A stretch of 34,466 nt of DNA, from NCBI GenBank assembly GCA_027365485.1, contig DAHXNH010000224.1, positions 1 to 34,466 on the forward strand, written 5' to 3'. Shown in pieces: positions 1 to 6,837 of the stretch. The position numbers and the translations under genes are program-made. Every line of letters begins with the position of its first letter. Position 1 is the first letter of the stretch. This stretch comes from Clostridiales bacterium (GTDB taxonomy: Bacteria > Bacillota > Sulfobacillia > Sulfobacillales > Sulfobacillaceae). Below the pieces are notes generated by a model. That model searched no databases, had not been told where the DNA came from, and worked only from the letters and a program-made list of their open reading frames with translations.

Positions 1-153
1 CACCCACGACACGGAATGCCCAAATTGTTGATAGGACTCAATCCGCTCCGCGAGAAGACGGTTATACAGGAGTCGGCAATGTTCTAGGGTTTCATCAATC
101 CGTTGTTGTTGCTCCTGATTGGGGTAAATCCGATATTTGAAGGTTTTGAGCAT
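1..153 (-). CDS. tnpB: TnpB-family RNA-guided nuclease, N-terminal part (runs off window)
   Basis: The minus strand reads open from an ATG at 153 to the window edge (51 codons). The protein starts MLKTFKYRIYPNQEQQQRID and continues with a segment containing CRLLYNRLLAERI. This is the typical N-terminus of TnpB/OrfB proteins of IS200/IS605-type elements: a K-x-R-I/L-x-P-x-x-x-Q opening, then a Y/W-N-x-x-L helix. The start is supported by GAGAGGAGAGG ending 7 nt upstream. TnpB is known as a guide-RNA-directed DNA endonuclease that helps retain the element. The RuvC and zinc-ribbon parts lie outside the window, so activity cannot be judged. It is only distantly like the second TnpB at 3428-4768, so the two are separate elements. 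Confidence 0.85.
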   Translation of the reverse strand, partial: MLKTFKYRIYPNQEQQQRIDETLEHCRLLYNRLLAERIESYQQFGHSVSWV

Positions 154-218
154 GATGCCTCTCCTCTCTGTAGGGTGATCCCACTAAAAATCTTTGCCTG
201 ACGGCGAGCGCCTGATAT

Positions 219-239
219 CCCCATAGCTAAAGCTAGGGG
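219..239. repeat. Imperfect hairpin at the IS200/IS605 left end
   Basis: CCCC-A-TAGCT / AGCTA-GGGG forms a 9-bp stem with one bulged A and a 2-nt loop. Subterminal hairpins with an unpaired base are what Y1 transposases recognise at IS200/IS605 ends. On the plus strand GGGG is followed by TTTT, so it could also act as a weak terminator, but no plus-strand gene precedes it. Confidence 0.6.
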
Positions 240-278
240 TTTTACGGCGCGCTTGATAATTAGGGAGGTTGTCTAACG

Positions 279-629
279 ATGGGCAAGATTGCGATTGTAT
301 TGTTGTCAGGAAAGGAAAACCCGGCCCGGGCGGCGGCGGGACTCCATGTGGCCAAACGGATTTATGACGCCCGGGAGGAAAACCAGATCGAGGCCGTCGA
401 GGTGTTTCTGTTCACCGACGGACTACGAGTTGTAGGCGAAGAGAACAGTGATCTTAATCACCTCGTCGATGAACTTATCGAAGCCGGGATTGTGGTCGGA
501 GGATGCAGTAACCAGCTCGACAGCTGGAATTTGGCCGACGTGGCCAAAGCGGCCGGAGTCAATGCGGAATTTGCACGAGACGCTTTCTCGCGGTATGCGC
601 GCGAAGGCTATACCGTGATGACGTTTTAA
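279..629 (+). CDS. DsrE/DsrF-like family protein
   Basis: A 116-residue protein opening with a beta strand (GKIAIVLLSGKE). A central strand-loop (VEVFLFTDGLRVV) follows, then an amphipathic helix and VVGGCSNQL with a single cysteine at residue 76. Size and layout match the DsrE-like fold used in sulfur relay (DsrE/TusD, YchN). In that family a cysteine at about this position carries persulfide or trisulfide sulfur; sulfur transfer here is inferred from the fold and the cysteine. The start is set by GGGAGGT at 262-268, 10 nt upstream. The stop is one base before the FmdE-domain gene, so the two are probably co-translated. An IS end lies within about 30 bp upstream and has probably displaced the native promoter. 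Confidence 0.8.
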   Translation: MGKIAIVLLSGKENPARAAAGLHVAKRIYDAREENQIEAVEVFLFTDGLRVVGEENSDLNHLVDELIEAGIVVGGCSNQLDSWNLADVAKAAGVNAEFARDAFSRYAREGYTVMTF

Positions 630-630
630 C

Positions 631-1317
631 ATGGCTGAGAATCCAAATCAGGGTGACGTGGACAATAGCGTCACATGGTACTGGCCAACCTGGGCTGCTA
701 GTGCGCCGCTGCCCGTGTTTAGAGTGCGAGATACCGAGTCCAGCCACGGACGCTATGCTTTGGAATTGAAAACGATTGGGGTCAAGGATTTAGTGAAGTT
801 TCATGGGCACGCCTGTGATGGCCTCTTTCGTGGTGCCATGGCGTTGGCCGTTGCCCTCCCGGTCTTGTTCCCAGACAACATTGTCGACCGCACAGACTTA
901 CGCGTGATCTCTCGCAACAGTCCCTGCTTAGGCGATGTGGCTGCGTATCTGACGGGTGGCCGAGTGCGATTTAACAGTCAGGATGTGGTCAACCAAGCTG
1001 GTGTCTGGTTCGTGCTCGAGCAGATCTCAACAGGCCATCGGGTTCGAGTGGAAGAGAATCCCGATGGCTATCCGGAGTCGCTTAGTGATGAGGAGGCCCA
1101 GTTCGTATCCACTGGGGTGGCCACCCCGGAACAATTGGATCGGCTGCAGGCAGCCCAGTGGGACTGGGTTACGAGTGTGTTGTTGAAGACCCCTAGAGAG
1201 ACACTTTATACTGTTAGAAGACTGCCCGAAGACTCGTGGGAGGACGTGCCCTACGCGCATCGAGGACCGCGAACCGACGTGTTGTTTAAAGATGTGCCGC
1301 GAACAATAGATCGTTAG
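631..1317 (+). CDS. FmdE-domain protein
   Basis: A 228-residue protein. After a poorly conserved 45-residue N-terminus it carries the FmdE/FwdE signature F-H-G-H-A-C-D-G (H58, H60, C62), then a glycine/alanine-rich helix, a conserved SPCLGD (C99) and a GGR strand. In this family the histidines and cysteines bind a metal. Archaeal members belong to the formylmethanofuran dehydrogenase locus, but bacterial stand-alone members have no settled function. No C-terminal zinc ribbon is visible. The start follows the DsrE stop by one base and has no good ribosome binding site, which points to translational coupling. A true start further downstream, before the domain, cannot be excluded. A GC-rich terminator follows. 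Confidence 0.75.
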   Translation: MAENPNQGDVDNSVTWYWPTWAASAPLPVFRVRDTESSHGRYALELKTIGVKDLVKFHGHACDGLFRGAMALAVALPVLFPDNIVDRTDLRVISRNSPCLGDVAAYLTGGRVRFNSQDVVNQAGVWFVLEQISTGHRVRVEENPDGYPESLSDEEAQFVSTGVATPEQLDRLQAAQWDWVTSVLLKTPRETLYTVRRLPEDSWEDVPYAHRGPRTDVLFKDVPRTIDR

Positions 1318-1321
1318 CGAA

Positions 1322-1346
1322 GGGAGCGGGGACCCGCCCCTTTTTT
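1322..1346 (+). terminator. Rho-independent terminator after the DsrE-FmdE pair
   Basis: A short, very GC-rich inverted repeat (GCGGG / CCCGC, or GGGG / CCCC with a 5-nt loop) is followed directly by TTTTTT, just after the FmdE-domain stop codon. The stem is short but the T tract is good. Confidence 0.6.
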
Positions 1347-1389
1347 AATAGGCAAGACGTTATCACTTGATCATAAAGAGGGGAATCCG

Positions 1390-2685
1390 ATGGCCTTAGC
1401 CTTGGCACTTGGGTTGTTTGTTGTGGTTCTGGTGTTGATTATTACGCAGCCGCGCGGACTGTCGATTGGCTGGACCGCAGCCGGTGGGGCCATCTTAGCG
1501 CTGGTGTTAGGAATTGTGTCATTGGCCAATGTCGGCACGGTGGTGGGGATTGTCTGGGATGCGACCCTGACCTTTGTCGCCGTGATCTTGATTTCTCTCA
1601 TTCTTGATTCGATTGGATTCTTCGAATGGGCGGCGCTGCATATGGTGCGGCTTTCCCGTGGCCAAGGAACTCGGCTTTTTCTCCTGCTGGGCATCTTGGG
1701 TGCTATGGTCGCGATGTTTTTTGCTAATGACGGAGCTGCCCTCATCCTGACGCCGATCGTCTATGAGCAGACGAAGGCATTAAAACTTGACCCCAAGGCT
1801 ACGTTGGCGTTGATTATGGCCAGTGGTTTTGTCGCGGATACCACCTCACTGCCCCTGGTAGTTTCCAACTTGGTGAATATTGTCTCTGCGGGCTATTTTC
1901 ATCTGGGGTTTGCTTCCTATGCGGTTCGCATGGTTCCGGTGGATATCGTCTCTCTGGCGATGAGCTTATTGGTTCTCTTTATCTTCTATCGCCGGGTCTT
2001 GCCCAAGACCGTGCCGACTACGGTCCTCCGCGAGCCACGGTCGGCCATCCGGGACATGGCGGTATTTAAGGCCGCCTGGATAGTGCTCGGGCTCTTGGTG
2101 CTCGGCTATTTTGCCAGTCAGTGGTTCCATTGGCCCGTGGCTATTTTTGCCGGAGCGGCTGCCATTGGCCTCCTAGTCATTGCCCATTCCAGCCCGGTGA
2201 TTTCGGTGCCGAGGCTGGTCCGGGAGGCACCGTGGAAGGTGGTGGTCTTTTCGATCGGCATGTATGTGGTCGTCTATGGGTTGCGCAACGTGGGTTTGAC
2301 CCATCTGTTAAGCACGGTGTTGACGACATTGACCGATCACGGCAGTTTGATCGGTGTAGTCGGCACGGGAGTGGTAGGTGCCGTACTCTCTTCGATCATG
2401 AACAATATGCCCTCGGTCTTAATTAATGCCTTGGCCATCCACGATGTCGTCGGATCCTCGGCCCTTCACACCGCGATGGCCTACGCCAATGTGGTGGGCT
2501 GCGATTTGGGGCCCAAGTTTACCCCGATAGGCTCGCTGGCTACGTTGCTCTGGCTTCATGTGCTGGAGCGGCGGGGGATTCGCATCACCTGGGGATATTA
2601 TTTTCGCGTCGGGCTGATGTTGACCATTCCGGTCCTATTGGTCACTCTAGCGGCGCTATGGGGGTGGTCCGCGGTGATCACGTAA
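1390..2685 (+). CDS. arsB: ArsB-type arsenite/antimonite efflux permease
   Basis: A 431-residue, very hydrophobic protein with about ten to twelve predicted membrane segments, close to the usual 425-430 residues of ArsB. Diagnostic motifs are FFANDGAALILTPIVYEQTKA in the first half and NNMPSVLINALAI plus CDLGPKFTPIGSLATLLWLH in the second; the latter is almost invariant in ArsB and belongs to the ion-transporter superfamily. Known members export arsenite and antimonite by proton exchange, or with the ATPase ArsA. No arsR, arsA or arsC is in the window, so regulation and arsenate reduction must come from elsewhere. The start is supported by GAGGGG 6 nt upstream. A terminator separates it from the FmdE gene and a hairpin follows it, so it is probably its own unit. 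Confidence 0.92.
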   Translation: MALALALGLFVVVLVLIITQPRGLSIGWTAAGGAILALVLGIVSLANVGTVVGIVWDATLTFVAVILISLILDSIGFFEWAALHMVRLSRGQGTRLFLLLGILGAMVAMFFANDGAALILTPIVYEQTKALKLDPKATLALIMASGFVADTTSLPLVVSNLVNIVSAGYFHLGFASYAVRMVPVDIVSLAMSLLVLFIFYRRVLPKTVPTTVLREPRSAIRDMAVFKAAWIVLGLLVLGYFASQWFHWPVAIFAGAAAIGLLVIAHSSPVISVPRLVREAPWKVVVFSIGMYVVVYGLRNVGLTHLLSTVLTTLTDHGSLIGVVGTGVVGAVLSSIMNNMPSVLINALAIHDVVGSSALHTAMAYANVVGCDLGPKFTPIGSLATLLWLHVLERRGIRITWGYYFRVGLMLTIPVLLVTLAALWGWSAVIT

Positions 2686-2692
2686 ATCACCG

Positions 2693-2733
2693 GGGCTCCC
2701 ACCAAGGACTTTTTCATGCTCATGGGGGAGCCC
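2693..2733 (+). terminator. Hairpin after arsB
   Basis: GGGCTCCC (2693-2700) and GGGAGCCC (2726-2733) form an 8-bp perfect stem with a 25-nt loop, 7 bp after the arsB stop. There is no T tract, so termination is inferred only from its position. Confidence 0.45.
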
Positions 2734-2816
2734 TAATCGGAGATATCTAGTGTAGAGGCACGATTTTGCCCAGGTAAGGAGTTACACCATTGGTGGTAGA
2801 ATAGTGGCGATTAGTG

Positions 2817-2835
2817 TATAATAATGGCTATGGAG
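2817..2835 (+). promoter_or_regulatory. tnpA -10 box and ribosome binding site
   Basis: A perfect -10 hexamer TATAAT (2817-2822) would start transcription near 2829. The upstream ATG at 2824 would then be untranscribed. GGAG at 2832-2835 lies 6 nt before the ATG at 2842, which is why 2842 is taken as the tnpA start. No convincing -35 hexamer was found. Confidence 0.5.
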
Positions 2836-2841
2836 AACACG

Positions 2842-3489
2842 ATGAGTGCTGCGCAGGTTGCCAAGATATTAGGGGTGACGGTGAAAACTGTCCAGCGCTG
2901 GGATCGCGAAGGTCGTCTGAAACCAGCGGGTCGCACGGTGACCAATCGCCGCTATTACACGGCGAGCCAAGTGGTTCGATTTCGCCAAGAATCCCACCAG
3001 GCGAGGCCCCGCCAGCGGGTCGCGTATTGCCGTGTGAGTAGCCAAAGTCAACGCCCCGATCTGAAAAATCAGCGTCGTGTTCTCGAGGAGTTTTGCGTGG
3101 CACGTGGACTTGCCAATGTCGAGTTTGTCGAAGAAGTGGGCGGCGGCATGAACTTTGGCCGTAAAAAATTTCTGGCGTTGATGGAGGCCGTCGATGCGGG
3201 ACAGGTCGAAACCCTGGTTGTGGCCCATCGTGATCGGCTCACACGGTTTGGCTACGAATGGTTTGCACATTTTTGTCAGCAACATACTTGTGAGATTATG
3301 GTGCTCAATCAAGAACATCTATCCCCAGAGGAAGAACTGGTGCAAGACTTACTGACCATTACGCACGTGTTTTCAGCCCGACTGGATGGATTACGGAACT
3401 ATCGAAAGCGTTTAAAGGAGGCGCTGCATGCCGACGTTAGCGCACAAGATCCGGCTCAATCCGACGCGGGATCAAATCCAGTACTTTAA
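2842..3489 (+). CDS. tnpA: IS607-family serine recombinase TnpA
   Basis: A 215-residue protein. Residues 1-50 form a MerR-like helix-turn-helix (AAQVAKILGVTVKTVQRWDREG, then NRRYYTASQV). The rest is a small serine resolvase domain with AYCRVSS (catalytic serine S66) and the R/Q-rich QSQRPDLKNQ segment, followed by VEEVGGGMNFGRKKFLALMEAVDAGQVETLVVAHRDRLTRFGYEW. This order, DNA binding first and catalysis second, is the hallmark of IS607 TnpA. The enzyme cuts and rejoins DNA through a 5' phosphoserine link. The start at 2842 follows from the SD and the -10 box. The last 62 bp overlap tnpB in another frame, with the tnpB SD inside tnpA. Confidence 0.93.
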   Translation: MSAAQVAKILGVTVKTVQRWDREGRLKPAGRTVTNRRYYTASQVVRFRQESHQARPRQRVAYCRVSSQSQRPDLKNQRRVLEEFCVARGLANVEFVEEVGGGMNFGRKKFLALMEAVDAGQVETLVVAHRDRLTRFGYEWFAHFCQQHTCEIMVLNQEHLSPEEELVQDLLTITHVFSARLDGLRNYRKRLKEALHADVSAQDPAQSDAGSNPVL

Positions 3490-4768
3490 ACAAGCGGCAG
3501 GCACGACGCGCATGGTCTGGAATTGGGCGTTGGATACCTGGAATCAGCAATACGCAGCCGGGCAACACCCTAACGCCCAAGCCTTGAAGAAAGAGTTTAA
3601 TGCCGTCAAATATGCGTTGTTTCCGTGGCTGCACACCATCCATCGCGATGCGCATAGCCAACCGTTTGCCGATTTAGGCGATGCCTGGCAGCGCTTCTTT
3701 ACAGGGCAGAATGATCGCCCCGTCTTCAAGAAAAAGGGTAAAACACCCGATAGTTTCTATATCGCGAATGACAAGCTCAAGATCCGGAATGAGGCCGTGC
3801 GGATACCCAAAATCGGTTGGGTTCATATCACCGAACCGTTACGGTTTTCGGGGAAAATCTTAGGGGCCCGAGTCACCCGCCAGGCCGACCAGTGGTTTAT
3901 CGCGATTCAGATCGAGGTCTCCGAATCGGACTATCGTCGTCCCCGTACGGCGAACGGCCAGGAAGGAGCAGATCTCGGCGTCAAAACTTTTGCCACCCTC
4001 TCCACCGGGGAGAAGATTCACGGACCTCAGGCTTTGCGAAAAGACTTGCGCCGCATTAAAATGCGGCAACGGGCGATTGGGCGAAAACTTGAAGCTGCCA
4101 AAGGGCAAATTGGATTGCCCTTGAACGCACCGATCCCCAAAGGAACTCACTTGCCGGTGAGCCACAATCGGGCGAAGGCGACTTTGCGGGTGGGGAAAAG
4201 TCATCTGCGGGTCGTGAATCTTCGCCAGGATTTCCTCCACAAAACGTCTAACCGTCTCTGCCGTGAAAACCAAGCGATAGGGATCGAAACGTTATCGGTC
4301 GAGGGAATGCTGAAGAATCATCATTTGGCACAAGCCATTGCCGATCAAGGCTTCGGGCAGTTCTTCACGATGCTGCAATACAAGGCAGACCGTTACGGCA
4401 CGCAAATCATCCCTGCGGACCGCTGGTTTCCCAGCAGCAAACTCTGCTCCACCCCCGGTTGTGGCTACCTGAATAAAGACCTCACCTTAAAGGATCGCGA
4501 GTGGACGTGTCCCTCGTGTGGGATGACCCATGACCGTGACATCAATGCCGCACGGAATTTGCATCGGCTGGCAACCGAAACTGCCCTACCTGTGGCGACG
4601 CGTTCGGCAACGGATGCGACGGGGCTCGGAGATCCTGCGCTTGATCGGGAGTCGGACTTCGACGGGAAAGTCACGCCTGTCAGAGACGAAGCGAGACCCG
4701 CTGGCTATAAGCTGGCGGCTTCGGGGCAGGAAGAATCTTGTGATCACCAACGATCACAAGATTTATAG
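3428..4768 (+). CDS. tnpB: TnpB RNA-guided endonuclease of the IS607 element
   Basis: A 446-residue protein, somewhat longer than the common 370-420. It has the TnpB N-terminus (HKIRLNPTRDQIQYFKQAAG) and a bipartite RuvC nuclease: GADLGVKTFATLS with D182, IGIETLSVEGML with E287, and DRDINAARN with D371. A zinc ribbon lies between (C340, C345, C361, C364). All catalytic and zinc residues are present, so an active nuclease is expected. TnpB cuts DNA guided by an omega RNA made from the element's right end, favouring retention. The start has AAAGGAGG 6 nt upstream. The C-terminal 60 residues after the RuvC core look low in constraint and overlap the expected omega-RNA region. The stop lies just after a 12-bp stem-loop. 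Confidence 0.94.
   Translation: MPTLAHKIRLNPTRDQIQYFKQAAGTTRMVWNWALDTWNQQYAAGQHPNAQALKKEFNAVKYALFPWLHTIHRDAHSQPFADLGDAWQRFFTGQNDRPVFKKKGKTPDSFYIANDKLKIRNEAVRIPKIGWVHITEPLRFSGKILGARVTRQADQWFIAIQIEVSESDYRRPRTANGQEGADLGVKTFATLSTGEKIHGPQALRKDLRRIKMRQRAIGRKLEAAKGQIGLPLNAPIPKGTHLPVSHNRAKATLRVGKSHLRVVNLRQDFLHKTSNRLCRENQAIGIETLSVEGMLKNHHLAQAIADQGFGQFFTMLQYKADRYGTQIIPADRWFPSSKLCSTPGCGYLNKDLTLKDREWTCPSCGMTHDRDINAARNLHRLATETALPVATRSATDATGLGDPALDRESDFDGKVTPVRDEARPAGYKLAASGQEESCDHQRSQDL
4610..4763 (+). ncRNA. Candidate TnpB guide (omega) RNA scaffold at the IS607 right end
   Basis: In TnpB elements the guide RNA scaffold overlaps the 3' end of tnpB and ends at the element's right end, with the guide read from flanking DNA. 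Here the 3' coding part ends in a perfect 12-bp stem, AATCTTGTGATC (4734-4745) and GATCACAAGATT (4752-4763), with a 6-nt loop. The 5' limit is a guess and no promoter is claimed. If the scaffold ends at the stem, the guide would begin at about 4764 and read toward the OsmC-like gene. Confidence 0.35.
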
Positions 4769-4780
4769 CAGAGACTGATC

Positions 4781-5197
4781 ATGCAAACCTATCAGGTGCA
4801 GGTCACACGAGTAGATCCGCAGCACGTCAGAGCCGTGACCCGATCCTTCGACTTGACCTTGGGAGCCAAGCGGGCGGATGAAACCGCCGGTTTCAATCCG
4901 GTGGAAACCTTGTTGTCAGCTTTAGGCCCTGGTCTATTGACCGGGTTGGCTCTGGTCGCCGATTTGTCTCAGATCCCCATAGACGCGGTCGAGATCCATC
5001 TCGAAGCGACTCGGCAGGATCGCCCGCCCAAGTTAGTCACCATTCGCTACCAGTTCTGGGCACTCACCGAGGTGTCAGACGAACGGCTTAACCGACTGGT
5101 GATGATGGCTGAACGCAATAGCACCGTCTTTCAAACCTTGACGGAGGCGGTCAGCATCTCTGGGACAGCGAGTGTCGGGACCCCGTCCGAAAGTTAA
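4781..5197 (+). CDS. OsmC-like protein lacking both redox cysteines
   Basis: A 138-residue OsmC/Ohr-fold protein: an N-terminal beta region, the long central helix FNPVETLLSALGPGLLTGLALVADL, a beta segment (VEIHLEATRQDRPPKLVTIRYQFWALTEV) and NSTVFQTLTEAVSISG. In peroxide-reducing members the central helix carries a cysteine after A-L-G-x, and a second cysteine sits before the P/T-V-x-x-T-L segment. Here these positions are glycine/leucine and serine, and the protein has no cysteine at all, so it cannot be a thiol peroxidase of the Ohr/OsmC type. The start lacks a clear SD (only AGCAGAGA upstream), as expected if the IS607 element landed just before it. It precedes a flavoprotein disulfide reductase by 69 bp. 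Confidence 0.8.
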   Translation: MQTYQVQVTRVDPQHVRAVTRSFDLTLGAKRADETAGFNPVETLLSALGPGLLTGLALVADLSQIPIDAVEIHLEATRQDRPPKLVTIRYQFWALTEVSDERLNRLVMMAERNSTVFQTLTEAVSISGTASVGTPSES

Positions 5198-5266
5198 GCG
5201 CCCCAGGATCCGCATTGTGTGAAGATGTTTTCAAGAGATGGTGACGGTTGCTAAGGGAGGTTTTTT

Positions 5267-6640
5267 ATGTCATCGCTACTCATCATCGGCGGCAGCGACG
5301 CCGGAGTAAGTGCCGGCCTTCGCGCCCGGCAAATAGATCCCACACTGACCGTGACCATGGTGCTCGCCGATGCCTTTCCTAATTACAGCATCTGCGGACT
5401 GCCCTTCTATCTGAGTGGGGAGGTTGGGGATTGGCACCAGCTTGCCCATCGATCTTTGGCCGACATCGAAGGCCAGGGGATTCAGGTGCGATTGAGCACC
5501 CGGGTGAGCGATATTCACCCGCGTGAGCATACCCTCAGTGCTGAAACCGCCAGCGGAGCGACGGAGATCTTGGCGTACGATCGGCTCATCATCGGAACCG
5601 GAGCCGAACCCGTCCGTCCTCCGATTCAAGGACTGGAACAAAACGGAGTCTTCACCCTACACACGATGGAGGACAGCTTCGCGGTCGCTCGATATCTGGA
5701 AAATTCGCGGCCTCAACGCGTCTTGATTATTGGAGCGGGCTATATTGGCTTAGAGATGGCCGACGCACTCTCGCATCGTCAGTTGGAGGTCACCGTCGTG
5801 GAGCAGATGCCCGCCGTGCTGCCCACGGTCGATCCGGCGTTGGGCCTGCAATTGGCGGCCCACCTTCAAAATCACGGGGTGATAGTCCATACCGGGGTGA
5901 GGATTGAAAAGATTCAAACTATCCAATCTCACGATCACGGCCTTCGTGTCATCGGGGACCACAATTTCGAAAAAGAGGTGGATATGGTCCTGGTCGTCGT
6001 CGGCGTCAAACCGGTGAACGAATTGGCTCAATCGGCAGGCATCCGCTTGGGCGTCAGAGGAGCCATCCAAGTCGACCGCACCATGGCGACCAGTCAACCC
6101 GATATTTATGCCGCAGGAGATTGTGTGGAAACGTATCATCGTCTGCTAAACCGAGCCACCTATCTTCCCTTGGGCACGACCGCGCATAAACAAGGACGGG
6201 TGGCGGGAGAAAATGCGTCCGGAGGCCACAGGGAATATGCGGGCTCCCTGGGAACCCAGGTGGTCAAAGTGTTTGACTGGGCCATTGCCCGCACCGGTTT
6301 TAAGGACCAAGAAGCCCAAGCCGCAGGATATCATCCCTTTACCTCGGAATTTCGGGTATGGGATCATAAAGCGTATTATCCTGGCGCCCGGGAACTCGTT
6401 TTTCGTCTCACCGGCGACCTCAACACGGGCCAACTATTGGGAGCGCAGTTGATGGGGCACTGGCAAGCCGCGGTGGCCAAAAGAATCGATTTATTTGCCA
6501 TGGCGCTCTATCACCAGATGTCGATGGCAGAAGTGTTGAACGTGGATCTGAGCTATACACCGCCGCTTGGCAGCCCCTGGGACGCCGTGCAAATGGCGGT
6601 TGAGGATTGGATTCAACAGGTCCGAGCGGGCAACCCGTGA
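5267..6640 (+). CDS. CoA-disulfide reductase-like FAD/NAD(P)-dependent oxidoreductase
   Basis: A 457-residue flavoprotein of the pyridine nucleotide-disulfide oxidoreductase class. It has an N-terminal FAD-binding motif (LLIIGGSDAGVSAG), a single active-site cysteine in NYSICGLPFYLSG (C43), a second Rossmann motif for NAD(P)H (VLIIGAGYIGLEMADAL), the FAD-contacting DIYAAGDCVE, and a C-terminal dimerisation domain. One reactive cysteine around residue 43 is typical of CoA-disulfide reductase, NADH oxidase/peroxidase and NAD(P)H:sulfur oxidoreductase. Which of these it is cannot be told from sequence alone. No fused rhodanese or OsmC/TusA domain is present, since length fits the core enzyme. 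AGGGAGG lies upstream of the start. The OsmC-like gene before it is probably in the same unit. Confidence 0.88.
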   Translation: MSSLLIIGGSDAGVSAGLRARQIDPTLTVTMVLADAFPNYSICGLPFYLSGEVGDWHQLAHRSLADIEGQGIQVRLSTRVSDIHPREHTLSAETASGATEILAYDRLIIGTGAEPVRPPIQGLEQNGVFTLHTMEDSFAVARYLENSRPQRVLIIGAGYIGLEMADALSHRQLEVTVVEQMPAVLPTVDPALGLQLAAHLQNHGVIVHTGVRIEKIQTIQSHDHGLRVIGDHNFEKEVDMVLVVVGVKPVNELAQSAGIRLGVRGAIQVDRTMATSQPDIYAAGDCVETYHRLLNRATYLPLGTTAHKQGRVAGENASGGHREYAGSLGTQVVKVFDWAIARTGFKDQEAQAAGYHPFTSEFRVWDHKAYYPGARELVFRLTGDLNTGQLLGAQLMGHWQAAVAKRIDLFAMALYHQMSMAEVLNVDLSYTPPLGSPWDAVQMAVEDWIQQVRAGNP

Positions 6641-6654
6641 AGCGAGATAAAAAG

Positions 6655-6674
6655 GGGCCCGAATCTTCTGGCCC
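6655..6674 (-). terminator. Terminator, minus strand, downstream of the GH18 gene
   Basis: GGGCC (6655-6659) and GGCCC (6670-6674) form a short stem with a 10-nt loop. Read on the minus strand it is followed, after one or two C, by TTTTT, so it would stop transcription coming from the GH18 gene. No T tract follows on the plus strand. Confidence 0.45.
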
Positions 6675-6755
6675 AAAAAGGACCATGGGTCTAAAATGCG
6701 AGAAAAGCTTACGAAGAGCGCATCGCCGATCTCACGTTCGCTGGACTTTCGCGCG

Positions 6756-6792
6756 CTGCGGTCGACCGCAATTTTTAGCCGGTCGACCGCAG
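6756..6792. repeat. Paired CGGTCGACCG palindromes / 13-bp inverted repeat
   Basis: CTGCGGTCGACCG (6756-6768) and its exact reverse complement CGGTCGACCGCAG (6780-6792) are separated by 11 nt containing TTTTT. Each arm contains the self-palindrome CGGTCGACCG (6759-6768 and 6780-6789), with centres 21 bp apart. It lies between two convergent genes. It may be a terminator stem-loop for the flavoprotein gene or a pair of protein-binding sites on the same helix face. Confidence 0.6.
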
Positions 6793-6837
6793 ATGATTCG
6801 TTGGTCATCCTAAGCGAGGGTTTCCCTTAGGTGGAGT

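Larger units (their letters stand above)
1..256 (-). mobile_element. IS200/IS605-type element, left end with tnpB 5' part
   Basis: The element is inferred from the tnpB N-terminus plus a subterminal hairpin about 65-85 bp upstream of it. The outer boundary is not fixed by a target duplication, since this family makes none. I place it between the hairpin and the ribosome binding site of the DsrE gene, roughly 245-260. No tnpA is visible; it may lie outside the window or be absent, as in TnpB-only elements. Confidence 0.6.
2760..4770 (+). mobile_element. Complete IS607-family insertion sequence
   Basis: A serine-recombinase TnpA gene overlaps a TnpB gene by 62 bp in the same direction, the standard IS607 layout. 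IS607 elements have no terminal inverted repeats and make no target duplication, so the ends are estimates. The left end lies between the arsB hairpin and the tnpA promoter, the right end at or just after the stem-loop closing at 4763. Both proteins keep their catalytic residues, so the element looks capable of movement. It sits between arsB and an OsmC-like gene whose ribosome binding site is now poor. Confidence 0.8.

Noticed and set aside
6491-6808. Minus-strand ORF of 105 residues starting MTNESSAVDRL
   Set aside because: Most of it lies antisense within the flavoprotein gene, and its start region is the inverted repeat at 6756-6792.
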